Positions 9,795-19,021 of a stretch of DNA of 62,101 bases are shown here, in pieces. Source of the stretch: Acidimicrobiaceae bacterium (lineage in GTDB: Bacteria; Actinomycetota; Acidimicrobiia; Acidimicrobiales; RAAP-2); contig PMOE01000042.1 of the NCBI GenBank assembly GCA_003161575.1, positions 1 through 62,101 on the forward strand, written 5' to 3'. The notes under the pieces were generated by a model. It ran no database searches, was not told the origin of the DNA, and was given only the letters and a program-made list of their open reading frames with translations. Within the stretch, counting starts at the first letter, position 1. Each line of letters starts with the position of its first letter. The translations under genes were made by a program, and so were the position numbers.

Positions 9795-10520
9795 GTGAGG
9801 GATAATGGCGCAGTGTCCAGAAACGAGCCCTACTCTGTCCGCATCTCCTCGGGTCCTCGATGGGATGCTCTTATTGTCGCACTGGACCTTGCGGAGCAGC
9901 ACTTGGAGCCTCCGCTCACGTTTCCCGAGATGGAGGGCGGTTGGACTGAAGAGCTGAGGACGGCAATCCTCTCTTCAGTACGTGAAATCAAGAGGGACAT
10001 TGCCGAAAAGCAGTGCGTGCGGCCTAGCCACTACAAGTCATGGATCAAAGCAGAAATGCTCGACCCTCGGGTCGAAGACGCACGCTGGTCATTCGCCCTT
10101 GGGCCAGACGGCGCGGTCCGGGACATTCAGATGGCGGAGGATCTTCTTGATGCCACGCTCTCCCTAATCCGTGATCTCCCCACATTCCATTTCTCTGAAC
10201 CGGTCATGGAGCCGACTCTGAACGCTCAGGACAAGATGATCGCGATACTGCGGTGGCTTGCTGAGAGTTTAGAGGCGGGTAAATACGTCGTTCTTCGCCA
10301 GTTCCAGGAATGGGATGAGATCCTCTCAAGATGTGGCGTAAAGCGACGGGTGCTGAGGGGCATCAGTTATGTGACGAGGGAGAGGAAACGCCTCGGAGTG
10401 AATATCGACTTCATCGAGAAGCGCCCGTCCGGTGAGCCATGGGATCGAATCGAGGGCTTCGACAAGCTGCTTGTGAACCACGGTGGCATGGACATCAGCA
10501 GGCACTTCTCGTCGATCTGA
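9795..10520 (+). CDS. Hypothetical protein, 241 aa
   Basis: No family recognised. The sequence is soluble, acidic and Trp-rich, with predicted alternating helices and no signal peptide or membrane segment. A run such as SWIKAEMLDPRVEDARWSFAL and a basic C-terminal part (GVKRRVLRGISYVTRERKRLGVNIDFIEKRPSG) suggest a globular N-domain and a nucleic-acid-facing or winged-helix-like C-terminal part; this is weak. Start is GTG at 9795; a second GTG six codons later is possible. Coding character (long frame, plausible composition) supports it being real. Lies between orphan genes of the accessory stretch. Confidence 0.7.
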   Translation: MRDNGAVSRNEPYSVRISSGPRWDALIVALDLAEQHLEPPLTFPEMEGGWTEELRTAILSSVREIKRDIAEKQCVRPSHYKSWIKAEMLDPRVEDARWSFALGPDGAVRDIQMAEDLLDATLSLIRDLPTFHFSEPVMEPTLNAQDKMIAILRWLAESLEAGKYVVLRQFQEWDEILSRCGVKRRVLRGISYVTRERKRLGVNIDFIEKRPSGEPWDRIEGFDKLLVNHGGMDISRHFSSI

Positions 10521-10703
10521 TCAGGATCGCGCTCTGGTCAGCAACGTCTGCTCGTCTGGGTCTGCCACTTCGGTCTGGAGCTGGTTCCGGGAGCCCAGTC
10601 CCGTTCACTGGTCGTGGGTATCTCCGATCACCAGGAATGAGATGGGCTGGCATCATTTGCGAGTGGCGAACTGGGGTACTCGTAGCCGGGAGGTTAAACA
10701 GGG

Positions 10704-11195
10704 ATGAACGTTGCGCTGTTGATCGCCCTTCTCCTAATCGCTGGCTTGGCATTTACGGCTCTTCTCCTTCGCCGTCTCTCACGAAAGGCCAGTCGACGAC
10801 TAGACGCTCGGGAAACCGAGGGTCGTGCCCAGACCTCATTCGTCGGGGGCATGAGATGGGGTCAACCCAGCTCGATTGAATATGGGAACGCCACGATGCC
10901 GCTGGTGCGCTTAACGATCTTCGAATGGGGTTTGAGACTCGGACCAAGTACCGGCGCACTCAAGATGTTCATCCCTACGATTGAAATCAGGTACGGCGAG
11001 ATCGACTATGCGGGAGCTGCAAAGGGACCGATCTTTCGATCCCCTTCTGTCCGTATCATTGCGAACGCTCCGGATATCGCCGCACTCTTCTGGACATCCG
11101 ATCCCAATCCTGTTCTCGATGTTCTCGCCAAGCACGGGGTACCGGTCGGGTGGAAGCCGATCACTTTGACCAATGAACGATGGACGCAGCCATAG
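10704..11195 (+). CDS. Membrane-anchored hypothetical protein
   Basis: 163 aa. An N-terminal hydrophobic helix (2-23) followed by RRLSRKASRRLDAR anchors a soluble domain of ~125 residues facing the cytoplasm. That domain is strand-rich and resembles a PH-like barrel: VRLTIFEWGLRLGPS, IEIRYGEIDYAGAAKGPIFRSPSVRII. It may be distantly related to the PH/GRAM-like protein encoded at 8746, but I cannot prove it. ATG start preceded by GGGATG spacing without an obvious Shine-Dalgarno. Confidence 0.7.
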   Translation: MNVALLIALLLIAGLAFTALLLRRLSRKASRRLDARETEGRAQTSFVGGMRWGQPSSIEYGNATMPLVRLTIFEWGLRLGPSTGALKMFIPTIEIRYGEIDYAGAAKGPIFRSPSVRIIANAPDIAALFWTSDPNPVLDVLAKHGVPVGWKPITLTNERWTQP

Positions 11196-11388
11196 AGCGC
11201 CCTTCAGAGTGTCCCCTAATGTGCGCTTGCGGGGTGCCCCAATCCGCCGGTTCGGGGATGATCACAAATGTGCCAAGTTGACCCGATGTCGCACACGTTC
11301 ACGTGGTCACAAGCCAGCCCGGCCAACCTCTCCCCGGCGACCGGCGGTCGCTCACGTGAAGCTGGACTTCTCGCGATGGGAGGACCAG

Positions 11389-12297
11389 ATGACAACACTC
11401 AATCCAACAACCACGGCAATGGAAGCCTTCGGGTGGGCACAGCTCGACGAGGCAGAACAGGCCGCTGCGGCCTTCCTGGCCCGGTACAGCGGGCGGACCC
11501 TGGAGTCGTACCGCCACGACCTGTTGACCTACTTCCGGTGGACCAGCGACGTCGGCATTGCCGTGCTCGAGGCCACCCGCCCCCATATCGAGCTGTATCG
11601 GGTGGCGCTCGAAGAGCGCGGACTGGCGCCCTCGACCATCGACCGGCGCCTGTCCACGGTGTGCGGGTTCTACCGCTTTGCCCACATCGACGGCCGGGTC
11701 ACCTCGAATCCCGCCCAGTACGTCCGGCGGCCGAAGGTCTACCCGACCGAAGGCCACGGCATGGACCGGGGAGAGCTCGGGACGTTCCTGTTCACCGCCG
11801 AGCGGTTTGACCACGCCCATACCGCCCTGGCCGTGCTCCTCGGGCTCAACGGGTTGCGAGTCAGCGAGGCGTGCGGCACCAATGTGGAGGACCTTGCTCT
11901 CGAGCGGGGTCACCGGACCCTTCGGATCCTGGGCAAGGGCAACAAGCCGGCGGTGATCCCGCTCGTTCCCCGAACGGCCCGGACCATCGACCGAGCGATC
12001 GAGGAACGCCATGAGGGCCCGATCGTCCTTCGACGCGACGGCCAGCGCCTCGATCGGCGTACCGCCCACCGTTGGATCAAGTCGATCGGAAAGCGAGCCG
12101 GGCTCGGGTTCGTGCACCCCCACATGCTTCGCTCCGCCTTCATCATGGCGGCCCTTGACGCCGGCGTCCCGCTCCGCGACGTCCAGATCGCGGCCCGCCA
12201 CGCCGACCCAAGGACCACCACCATCTACGACCGACGCCGGGAGAACTTCGACCGTCACGCCGCCTACGTGGTCGTTGCCTTCGTTGCCGGGGGATAG
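11389..12297 (+). CDS. Tyrosine recombinase / phage integrase family
   Basis: 302 aa from the ATG at 11389, chosen because GGGAGG lies 6 bp upstream and the preceding frame is low complexity. Residues ~20-110 form the SAM-like core-binding domain (FLARYSGRTLESYRHDLLTYFRW). The catalytic domain has the complete active site: R in GLNGLRVSEAC, K in ILGKGNKPAVIPL, HxxR in HPHMLRSAFI, H in IAARHADPRTT and the nucleophile Y in TTIYDRRR. XerC/XerD-like in size but closer to element-borne integrases. No attachment site or excisionase gene was recognised next to it. It marks the right end of the accessory stretch. Confidence 0.9.
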   Translation: MTTLNPTTTAMEAFGWAQLDEAEQAAAAFLARYSGRTLESYRHDLLTYFRWTSDVGIAVLEATRPHIELYRVALEERGLAPSTIDRRLSTVCGFYRFAHIDGRVTSNPAQYVRRPKVYPTEGHGMDRGELGTFLFTAERFDHAHTALAVLLGLNGLRVSEACGTNVEDLALERGHRTLRILGKGNKPAVIPLVPRTARTIDRAIEERHEGPIVLRRDGQRLDRRTAHRWIKSIGKRAGLGFVHPHMLRSAFIMAALDAGVPLRDVQIAARHADPRTTTIYDRRRENFDRHAAYVVVAFVAGG

Positions 12298-12553
12298 AAG
12301 GATCTTGGGACCTGGCGAGAGGCAGGGGACCGGCTCGTTTCCGCGTGCAGCCAACGCCAGCAGCTGGGGCATTGGGCGCGAAGGGTGCCGAGCAAATGAA
12401 CCTTCGTCACCCACATACGCCATCGATTGGGCGATCAAGCCATCCCGATCTTCGGTCCCGTGCTGAAAGTGAACGAGCCGAGTAGCAGCCCGCACCAGAT
12501 ACGGTCCCAACCGAAGCGAATCGGGGCGACGTCGGTGTCAGCGCGGGCGCAAG

Positions 12554-13984
12554 TCAGATGTTCAGGTCGGCGAGCACAGTACGCGCAGCACTGGACCCAC
12601 ACATTCCGTGCACGCCTCCCCCTGGCGGAGTGGAAGACGAGCACAGATAGAGTCCGGCCACGGGCGTCCGGTAAGGGTTCCACTTAAGAGCGGGACGGAA
12701 GACCGTCTGGCGGAGCGTCCCTGCTCCCCCGTTGATGTCGCCACCAACGTAGTTGGGGTTGTAGCCCTCTGTCTCTGCCGCGGTCACCGTGGCTCGGCCC
12801 AGCACCAGATCGCGAAACCCCGGGGCGAAGCGCTCGATTTGTGTCTCGATCTGCGACGTCATGTCGACGGCCGAGCCGGCCGGTACGTGGCAGTACGCCC
12901 AAAGCGTCTGACAGCCGCCCGGTGCGCGGGTCGGATCCATGACGCCAGGCTGCACGACGATGCAATACGGCCGTTCGGGATGGCGGCCCGCCGCCACCTC
13001 TGCCTCGGCGGACGCCACCTCGTCGAACTCACCTCCGAGGTGCACCGTCCCAGCCACTCGGCAGACCGATGCGGTCCACGGGACCGGCCCCGAGAGGGCC
13101 CAGTCCACTTTGCACACGCCCGGTCCGTGGCGGAAGCGGGCCAGCGCCCGGCGGTAGCCGGCAGGGAGTCGGCGTCCCGAGAGCCGCACAAGCGCCTCGG
13201 GCGAGGTGTCGAGGAGCGTGGCCCGCGCCGCTGGGAGATCGTCCAGATTCTCCACCCAACACCCGGTGTGGATCGTCCCCCCGGCGGCGGCCAGAGCGGC
13301 GGTAAGCGCTTGGGTGAGCCGTCCACTCCCACCCTCGACGACTGGCCACCCGCCGGTGTGAGCAACCATTGTGAGAAGTAGCGCGAAAGCTCCCGTGAGC
13401 GGCGTGCTGAGTGGGAGCATGGCGTGCGCGCCGACGCCCGACAGAAGGCCCCGTGCCTCGGGGGTAGCAAAGCGTTTGGCCAGGTGTGCGATCGAAGGCA
13501 ACCCGGCGGCCCCGAAACGTGCCATGGCGAATGGATGTTTGGGGACCGATCGCAACGGGGCGAGCACCGTCGGCACGATTACCCCCGCATCGGCGACCAA
13601 TGGGCCAAGCAGGTGCCGGTAAGCCGGACCGTCGGCGCCCAACCAATGTGCGGTCTCTTCCACCGAGCGTCGCACTGCGGCGGCTCGACCCCCGTCGAGG
13701 GGATGGGCAAATGGCACCTCGGGCGTGCACAACTTCACCCCAAGGCGATCAAGGCCGAGGTCGACGAAGAACGGGGCGATCGTGACCAGGGCTTGCACTG
13801 TCGAGCACACGTCGTGGTGGAAGCCCGGGAGGGTGAGCTCTTCGGTTCGACAGCCTCCTCCCGGCGTGGCTGCCCCCTCAAACACCTCCACGCCGAGTCC
13901 CGCCTGGGCCAGCACCAGCGCCGCGGCGAGGCCGTTCGGACCTGAACCGACGACGACAACGTCAGTGGTGCGCACCGCGATCAA
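12554..13984 (-). CDS. Phytoene-dehydrogenase-like FAD oxidoreductase
   Basis: 476 aa. N-terminal FAD-binding Rossmann motif VVVVGSGPNGLAAALVLA (8-25) followed by the acidic residue in VEVFEGA and the GGGCRTEE dinucleotide-binding extension. The C-terminus carries the family signature near LYLCSSSTPPGGGVHGMCG. This is the CrtI/NAD(P)/FAD-dependent amine-oxidase-like superfamily; actinobacterial homologues are widespread orphans and the substrate need not be a carotenoid: no phytoene synthase is nearby. The gene follows the MBL hydrolase on the same strand with only 3 bp between them, so it is probably in one transcript with the MBL and CNB-domain genes. Confidence 0.9.
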   Translation of the reverse strand: MIAVRTTDVVVVGSGPNGLAAALVLAQAGLGVEVFEGAATPGGGCRTEELTLPGFHHDVCSTVQALVTIAPFFVDLGLDRLGVKLCTPEVPFAHPLDGGRAAAVRRSVEETAHWLGADGPAYRHLLGPLVADAGVIVPTVLAPLRSVPKHPFAMARFGAAGLPSIAHLAKRFATPEARGLLSGVGAHAMLPLSTPLTGAFALLLTMVAHTGGWPVVEGGSGRLTQALTAALAAAGGTIHTGCWVENLDDLPAARATLLDTSPEALVRLSGRRLPAGYRRALARFRHGPGVCKVDWALSGPVPWTASVCRVAGTVHLGGEFDEVASAEAEVAAGRHPERPYCIVVQPGVMDPTRAPGGCQTLWAYCHVPAGSAVDMTSQIETQIERFAPGFRDLVLGRATVTAAETEGYNPNYVGGDINGGAGTLRQTVFRPALKWNPYRTPVAGLYLCSSSTPPGGGVHGMCGSSAARTVLADLNI

Positions 13985-13987
13985 CCC

Positions 13988-14833
13988 TCATAACTTGAGT
14001 ACCGAGCCCTCGGCTGCGACAATCACGGCCGGACCCGAAACCGAACCGAACTGCTCTGCCAGCTGGTCAAGTTCGTCGTCCGTCCGGTCCGGCCGATGGT
14101 GGAACAGCACCACCGTGCGCGCTCCAGCACGCTGGCCGAGGCTCACCGCGTACTCCGCCGCAGCATGGCCGAAGCAGGCCTCACTGGCCAGCTCGTCGGA
14201 TCGCAGCTGGGCGTCGTGGACTAAGACGTCGGCCCCCGTGGCCAATTCGAGCGCGGCCGAGTGGTACTCGCCCCAACCGTCGGCGCCGGGGCCGAACTTG
14301 GTGGGGCAGTGGTCAGGCAGATATGCGAGCGCGGAGCGTCCATCACTCACCCGGTAACCGAACGTCCGCCCGCCCTTATGGGGGATCTCGGCAGCCTCGA
14401 CGGTGAAGCCCTCGACCCGAAGTCGACCAGGGCTCATGCTCGAAAAGGACCAATCGCCGCGCAGACCCTCGGGGCCAATCGGGAAGTGGGGCGGGGACAT
14501 CCCGCGTGCCAAGACCTCGGTCGCATTGGCGCCGCCGGGCTGCTCTGGGAGCCAGAGTGAGACCCGAGCGTCCTCCCGGTCACCGGCGGTGAAGAACGGC
14601 AGACCGTGGACATGATCCCAGTGGAGGTGGGTGAGCAGGATCGTCCCGTTGAATGCGTTGTCGCCGGTCAGATCGCTGACATGCCGGATGCCGGTGCCGG
14701 CGTCGAGCACGAGTGTGGGCACTTCATCGCCGTCGTGAGCCAACGCGATGCACGACGTGAACCCGCCGTAGCGCACGAACGCCTGCCCGGGAGCGGGGGT
14801 CGAACCGCGCACACCGCAGAGATGAGCGCGCAC
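13988..14833 (-). CDS. MBL-fold metallo-hydrolase (RNase Z / cyclic phosphodiesterase-like)
   Basis: 281 aa. Opens with the subfamily pattern CGVRGSTPAPGQAFVRYGG, then VLDAGTGIR and the zinc motif THLHWDHVHGLPFF (HxHxDH near 68-77). Further metal ligands are expected in IPHKGGRTFGYR, AYLPDH, VHDAQ and FHHRPDRTDDE. This layout belongs to the RNase Z-like group that includes phosphoribosyl 1,2-cyclic phosphodiesterases and class II-like cNMP phosphodiesterases. It sits 4 bp downstream of a cyclic-nucleotide-binding-domain gene, which makes hydrolysis of a cyclic nucleotide a reasonable guess, not a demonstrated activity. Confidence 0.9.
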   Translation of the reverse strand: MRAHLCGVRGSTPAPGQAFVRYGGFTSCIALAHDGDEVPTLVLDAGTGIRHVSDLTGDNAFNGTILLTHLHWDHVHGLPFFTAGDREDARVSLWLPEQPGGANATEVLARGMSPPHFPIGPEGLRGDWSFSSMSPGRLRVEGFTVEAAEIPHKGGRTFGYRVSDGRSALAYLPDHCPTKFGPGADGWGEYHSAALELATGADVLVHDAQLRSDELASEACFGHAAAEYAVSLGQRAGARTVVLFHHRPDRTDDELDQLAEQFGSVSGPAVIVAAEGSVLKL

Positions 14834-14837
14834 CCAA

Positions 14838-15851
14838 TCAGCCCGGGCCCGCGTTTTCGCGACGGTGCCCCTGGGACAGCTCTTCGAGGGCAGACCGGTC
14901 CAGCTGGTCTGCCGGCACCGTCGCCACCCGGCAGGCAGTGATCGCCACGAGCGACGACGTGCGCGCCCCGCCTTCGAGGTGGGCGCGCTCGCCGAGAAGC
15001 GCGCCGGGTCCGTATTCGGCTAACCGATCGCCGTCCCGGTCGACCCGCAGCACGCCGTCGAGGATCAAGAAGACATCGGACCCCTCGTCGCCCTGCCGCA
15101 CGAGGGTGGTGCCACGCTTCACTTTGCGGATCTTGGGTTTGGCCGCGCCCCGCATCAGCTGGGTGGAGAGCGAGCGTTCGAGTGCCGTCTCGACCACCGT
15201 GACGAGGGCCTCGGTTTCCTGGTCCCCCCACGGGGTGTGCTTCCCGAAGGACTTGCGGTACCAGTCCCGGAAGTCGATCAGACCCGACTTCTGTGTCAAA
15301 TGGCCGTGGTGGTCGTAAATCCAATGACGCGGGAACCGGCTTGCGCCAGACAGCTTCGACTCGACCCGACCGTCGGCGTGGAGCGTGAGTGACAAAGTCG
15401 TCCAGGCCAGGGGTGCCTGCCATTGCACGAACGGCGCCCGCCGGACCCGGCGAGGTGCGGGCATACCTGTGCGACCCCCTGCAGTCTGGGTGAACCGCAT
15501 CCAGCCGTCTCCCCGCTCGGGTGCACTGCGGATATCAGGCAGGGCGACTGCCTGGAAACTGTGATTCATACCTCCGACACGCACAGTCGTGCTCCCGATC
15601 ATGCTGACACCCGAATAGCCAGCGTCCGTGATGGCGCCCGAGCCGTCCACCTCCACCCAGGCCGCCAGCCGGTTGGCGAAACGGAAGCGGTCTGCTTTGC
15701 GCAGCTCTTCTAGGTCCCCGAGTCGGTCAGGTGGCGGCTCGTCATAATGGGCCACACCGGAGTCGAAAGCCAAGCGCGTCCCTCCGGCGATCGCTTCGGA
15801 GGGGATCCACGACAGTGAGGTAACGGAGCGCTCATAGCGCATCGTGATCAC
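14838..15851 (-). CDS. Cyclic nucleotide-binding domain protein
   Basis: 337 aa. The first ~235 residues form a domain I do not recognise, rich in strands and Trp (FVQWQAPLAWTTLSLTL; WIYDHHGHLTQKSGLIDF), also known in other actinobacteria next to CNB modules. Residues ~240-325 are a CNB fold: GTTLVRQGDEGSDVFLILDG, then the phosphate-binding cassette GALLGERAHLEGGARTSSLVA. The conserved Glu (GE) and Arg (AR-T) of the cassette are present, so it should bind a cyclic nucleotide. No HTH, kinase or channel domain is attached, so the output is unknown. GTG at 15851 or ATG at 15842. It heads a tight operon with the MBL hydrolase and the CrtI-like gene. Confidence 0.85.
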   Translation of the reverse strand: MITMRYERSVTSLSWIPSEAIAGGTRLAFDSGVAHYDEPPPDRLGDLEELRKADRFRFANRLAAWVEVDGSGAITDAGYSGVSMIGSTTVRVGGMNHSFQAVALPDIRSAPERGDGWMRFTQTAGGRTGMPAPRRVRRAPFVQWQAPLAWTTLSLTLHADGRVESKLSGASRFPRHWIYDHHGHLTQKSGLIDFRDWYRKSFGKHTPWGDQETEALVTVVETALERSLSTQLMRGAAKPKIRKVKRGTTLVRQGDEGSDVFLILDGVLRVDRDGDRLAEYGPGALLGERAHLEGGARTSSLVAITACRVATVPADQLDRSALEELSQGHRRENAGPG

Positions 15852-16231
15852 CCGCCCGAGCCGGATCGCCGCCTAAAGAGTTGTTCGTCTGCACTAGCGA
15901 GATCATAACCACGGGCATGGTGGACCCACGAGAAGTTGTGACGACACTCTCTGGGAAACGCGGATGCAGTCCACCGACGCCATTTCCTCTTCGCTCGTCG
16001 ACCCAATCCTTTGCGGCGAAGGGTCGATCCCCTGAGCGGCAGGTGGCGACGGGCGTGACCACGGTCCCTATCGGGGAGGGGGCCCGGGGATCCGGACGTG
16101 GAGATGGGACGATCCTGCGTTGCTCCGGTGGCTGCCAGGCGACCAGGCGCAATGTGACGACGCGTTCACGAATGTCGGTCTCGCGCACTCGAGCCATGAC
16201 CAGCATGGTGCTAGGAGTACGGTAATACCCC
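15852..16231. other. Intergenic stretch between TIR-WD40 and CNB-domain genes
   Basis: Frames exist on both strands here but have biased, low-complexity composition and no recognisable motif, so I do not call a gene. Presumably holds the terminator of the TIR gene and the promoter of the CNB/MBL operon; no clear hairpin-plus-T-run or -35/-10 pair was seen. Confidence 0.5.
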
Positions 16232-19021
16232 TCAACCGGTCGACGACGCCGCTTCGGCGCGCTCGAGAGGGGTCAGCGGCGAAACGACGGAGGAGCGTGA
16301 TGCAGCGAGCAGGGCGGCGGAATCTTGGCAGTCAGGACACACAGGCCAGACGCGAATCTGATTGTCGGTGTTGAACTCGGCGACGAGACTGCCGTCTGGG
16401 CTGACCGTCGGGTCATCGGGATTGGACAGATCATGGTTGACCTGCAGTAGCTGACCTGTGGTGGCGTCCCAAACCCGCACGGTGTTGTCGGTGCTGCTCG
16501 TGACGATGTACCGACCTTGCGGGCTGTAGGTCACGCCGCTCACTCCGCGGGTGTGGCCGACCAGTTCCAGGACCGCTTTGTCGGTGGCCACGCTCAGGAC
16601 CGTGACGGTGTCGTCCCAGGACCCGAGGGCCACCCGGTTGCCGGCCGGATCGAAGGCGACACCGGACAGCTGTCCGGGCTGGTTGAAGGATTCGAACGGC
16701 CTGGCGGCATCGGTTCTCCCCACGCTCACCTGACCGCAGAACGAGTACACCACCACAAGGCGGTCGTTGGGGCTTATCGCCGGCGGTTCCCCGCCCGCTC
16801 CTTGGCAGTTCATGGTCCAGCCGGGCCTGACGACGGTGCGGCCGCTCGACAGGGTGGTGATGTGCAGGCTCCCCCCGCCATCGATCACAGCTAGGAGCCG
16901 GTTGTCGTCGCTGAAGCTCACGCCACCTACAAAGGTCTTGGGAAGAGTGAAGATCACCCGTTGGGTCGCCGCGTCCAGCACCCTCACCGTAGAAGTCATG
17001 GCGGACTCGTTCCAGATGGCCACCAGACTGCCGTCCGGGCTGATCACCGCCCCAACGCCTGCCGAGTCGGTGCTGAGGACGGGCGAGTGCGCCAGGAGGC
17101 GGCCTGCGGGAAGGAGCCAGGTTCGGAGCACCGCGTCGTTGCCTGTTCGGGCGAGCGCCACCAGTTTGTGCTGCTGCCACCCGATCTCTCGGCCGCAGCC
17201 GCACAGTTGCGCAGGCAGAGTGGCCAGCCAGGGCCCGCCTGCCCGGTAGATCCTGGCTGTGCCGTCATCGGCGGAGGTGGCCACGTCGGCGCCGTTGGGA
17301 CTGAAAGAGATGGTATGGATGAAGGCCGTCTGGCCCTCCAGTGTGACCAGTTCCTGGTCGGGAATGAGCGACCAGATCCCGCCGGTGCCGTCGTCGTTGC
17401 CGACTGCAACCTTCTTCCCGTCCGGGCTGATGGCGACATCGCTGACTGCGGTGCCCGTCACGGTGGTGAGAACGGTAAGCATGGTCCACGTCTGGGTGTC
17501 CCACAGGTCGATGTAGCCGCTGATGTCACCGGGGCCGGTCACACTCGCGCCCACCACGAGCAGCTTCCCATTGAGGGCGATCGCACTCGGCGAGCCTTGT
17601 TGCAATTGCTGGCCCATCGGCGTCAATTTCCGCACGATCTGGCCGCTTGCCACGTCGACGACCGCCGTGTAGCCCGCACCTGTGCCCACGACGAGGGACT
17701 GCCCGTCGGGAGTGAAAGCCAAGGTGTAGTCGTCGTAGGGGTCCGTCATGAGGTTCCGAGACGTTCCCGACGTCAAATCCCACAGCGCCGTGCCTCGGTT
17801 GGTGGTGGCAGCGAGCAGCGAGCCATCGGGACTAAAGGACAGGGCATTGGCCTCGCCGCGATTCACCAGTTGGGACCGAAGTACCCCAGTGACGGGATCG
17901 AGGAGGTCGATGCCCTTGTTCGTCCCGACGGCGAGGACGCGGCCGGACGGATCGTAGGCGACGGCGCTGGCCTGCTTGGAGAGGTGCCGTCGATAGACGA
18001 CACGTCCCGAGGAGGTATTGAGCACCACCACATCACCGGTGCACAGGCTCTCGGCCACGCGGTTGCCGGTCGGACTGTAAGCAATCGAGAGGCCGCTTTG
18101 GAACCCGCATTGCCGGCCACTCTCGGTGGGCAGGGCCACACGGACCGAGGACGCGTCCATGGCCTGACGCAACGCTGCCACGGCCTCGGGGATGGGCAAT
18201 AGCTGCACGGCCTGGCGGGCGAGCAGCACGGAGACCTCGGGATCGGCCGACTGCTCGCTCTGGCTCTCGGCGGCTAGTGCCTGGGCCCGGGCGGTCTTGC
18301 TGGCAGAGACCGCCTGGTTTCGCGACAAGAGAGCCAGTGCGCCGAGCCCGAGGGCGAAGACGGCTACCACGATGCTGACCGCCAATAGGACGCGCTGTCG
18401 CCGAGCCGCCGCCCGCCGGCTGGCCAAGACGTACTCGCTTTGGAGAGTGGTGGGTGCGGGGTTGGCGTCGGGAGAGGTCCGGGCCAGCCAACTTTCCGCC
18501 GCCTTCAGCTCACTGCCGTGAAGCAGAAAACTCCGGTCTCGCTTTTCGCCGTCCCACTCGATGGCTTTGACCAGCCAGCGAGTGTGCTCCCTTCGGAAGT
18601 TGAGGTCGGTGTCGAGCGCCCGGACCACTCGCTCGAGGGAGGTGTCGTAGTCGTCGAGCTCGGTGAAAGGGATCCAGTTGCGTTCGCGGATCTCCTCGGG
18701 GAGCTCGGGATCCGGCACTGGGCTGCGGAGCACCGGCACGATCCGCTTCTCGAGGGTGCGGGCGTAGCTGACTTCTTGTTCGCAAAAGTCCGAAGCCACC
18801 GCGGCCGGGGTGATGACGAAGAGGAACGCATCGGACCCTTCGATTGCGCTCCGGATGGCCTGCGGGAACACCTCGCTATCGGCAATACCCTCGGTATCGA
18901 TCCAGACCGCCTTGCCCCGCAGCTCAATCGAGGCCGCGAGCCGCTGGACGAAGTCGGTGTCCTGACGGGAGTACGACACAAAGACGTCGGCCAATGTTCC
19001 CCGCTCGAGTTCGTCGCGCAA
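16232..19021 (-). CDS. TIR domain - transmembrane - WD40 repeat protein
   Basis: 929 aa. Residues ~10-140 are a TIR domain: box 1 ADVFVSYSRQD, the alpha-C region SDFCEQEVSYARTL with E83 at the position of the catalytic Glu of NAD-cleaving TIRs, and RIVPVL. A hydrophobic helix follows near 209-232, then the helical linker DPEVSVLLARQAVQLLPIPEAVAALRQA seen in many sensor proteins before WD40 arrays. The rest (~300-910) is WD40-type repeats ending ...SSTDNTVRVWDATTGQLL. Start is a TTG: no ATG or GTG exists upstream before an in-frame stop. Divergent to the cyclase-domain gene, 229 bp away. Topology would put the propeller outside the cell if the TIR is cytosolic. Confidence 0.92.
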   Translation of the reverse strand: MRDELERGTLADVFVSYSRQDTDFVQRLAASIELRGKAVWIDTEGIADSEVFPQAIRSAIEGSDAFLFVITPAAVASDFCEQEVSYARTLEKRIVPVLRSPVPDPELPEEIRERNWIPFTELDDYDTSLERVVRALDTDLNFRREHTRWLVKAIEWDGEKRDRSFLLHGSELKAAESWLARTSPDANPAPTTLQSEYVLASRRAAARRQRVLLAVSIVVAVFALGLGALALLSRNQAVSASKTARAQALAAESQSEQSADPEVSVLLARQAVQLLPIPEAVAALRQAMDASSVRVALPTESGRQCGFQSGLSIAYSPTGNRVAESLCTGDVVVLNTSSGRVVYRRHLSKQASAVAYDPSGRVLAVGTNKGIDLLDPVTGVLRSQLVNRGEANALSFSPDGSLLAATTNRGTALWDLTSGTSRNLMTDPYDDYTLAFTPDGQSLVVGTGAGYTAVVDVASGQIVRKLTPMGQQLQQGSPSAIALNGKLLVVGASVTGPGDISGYIDLWDTQTWTMLTVLTTVTGTAVSDVAISPDGKKVAVGNDDGTGGIWSLIPDQELVTLEGQTAFIHTISFSPNGADVATSADDGTARIYRAGGPWLATLPAQLCGCGREIGWQQHKLVALARTGNDAVLRTWLLPAGRLLAHSPVLSTDSAGVGAVISPDGSLVAIWNESAMTSTVRVLDAATQRVIFTLPKTFVGGVSFSDDNRLLAVIDGGGSLHITTLSSGRTVVRPGWTMNCQGAGGEPPAISPNDRLVVVYSFCGQVSVGRTDAARPFESFNQPGQLSGVAFDPAGNRVALGSWDDTVTVLSVATDKAVLELVGHTRGVSGVTYSPQGRYIVTSSTDNTVRVWDATTGQLLQVNHDLSNPDDPTVSPDGSLVAEFNTDNQIRVWPVCPDCQDSAALLAASRSSVVSPLTPLERAEAASSTG

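Noticed and set aside
14760..14800. tRNA T-arm-like string on the minus strand (GGTTCGACC)
   Set aside because: It is the coding sequence of the conserved VRGSTPAPG motif of the MBL protein; no cloverleaf around it.
15832..16231. Two overlapping 114-124 codon frames between the CNB and TIR genes
   Set aside because: Ser/Arg/Pro-rich, no ribosome-binding site and no recognisable motif; opposite strands cannot be told apart, so treated as non-coding.
16961..18202. 413-codon plus-strand frame inside the TIR-WD40 gene
   Set aside because: Shadow of the WD40 repeats; the translation has no domain and the minus strand is clearly coding.
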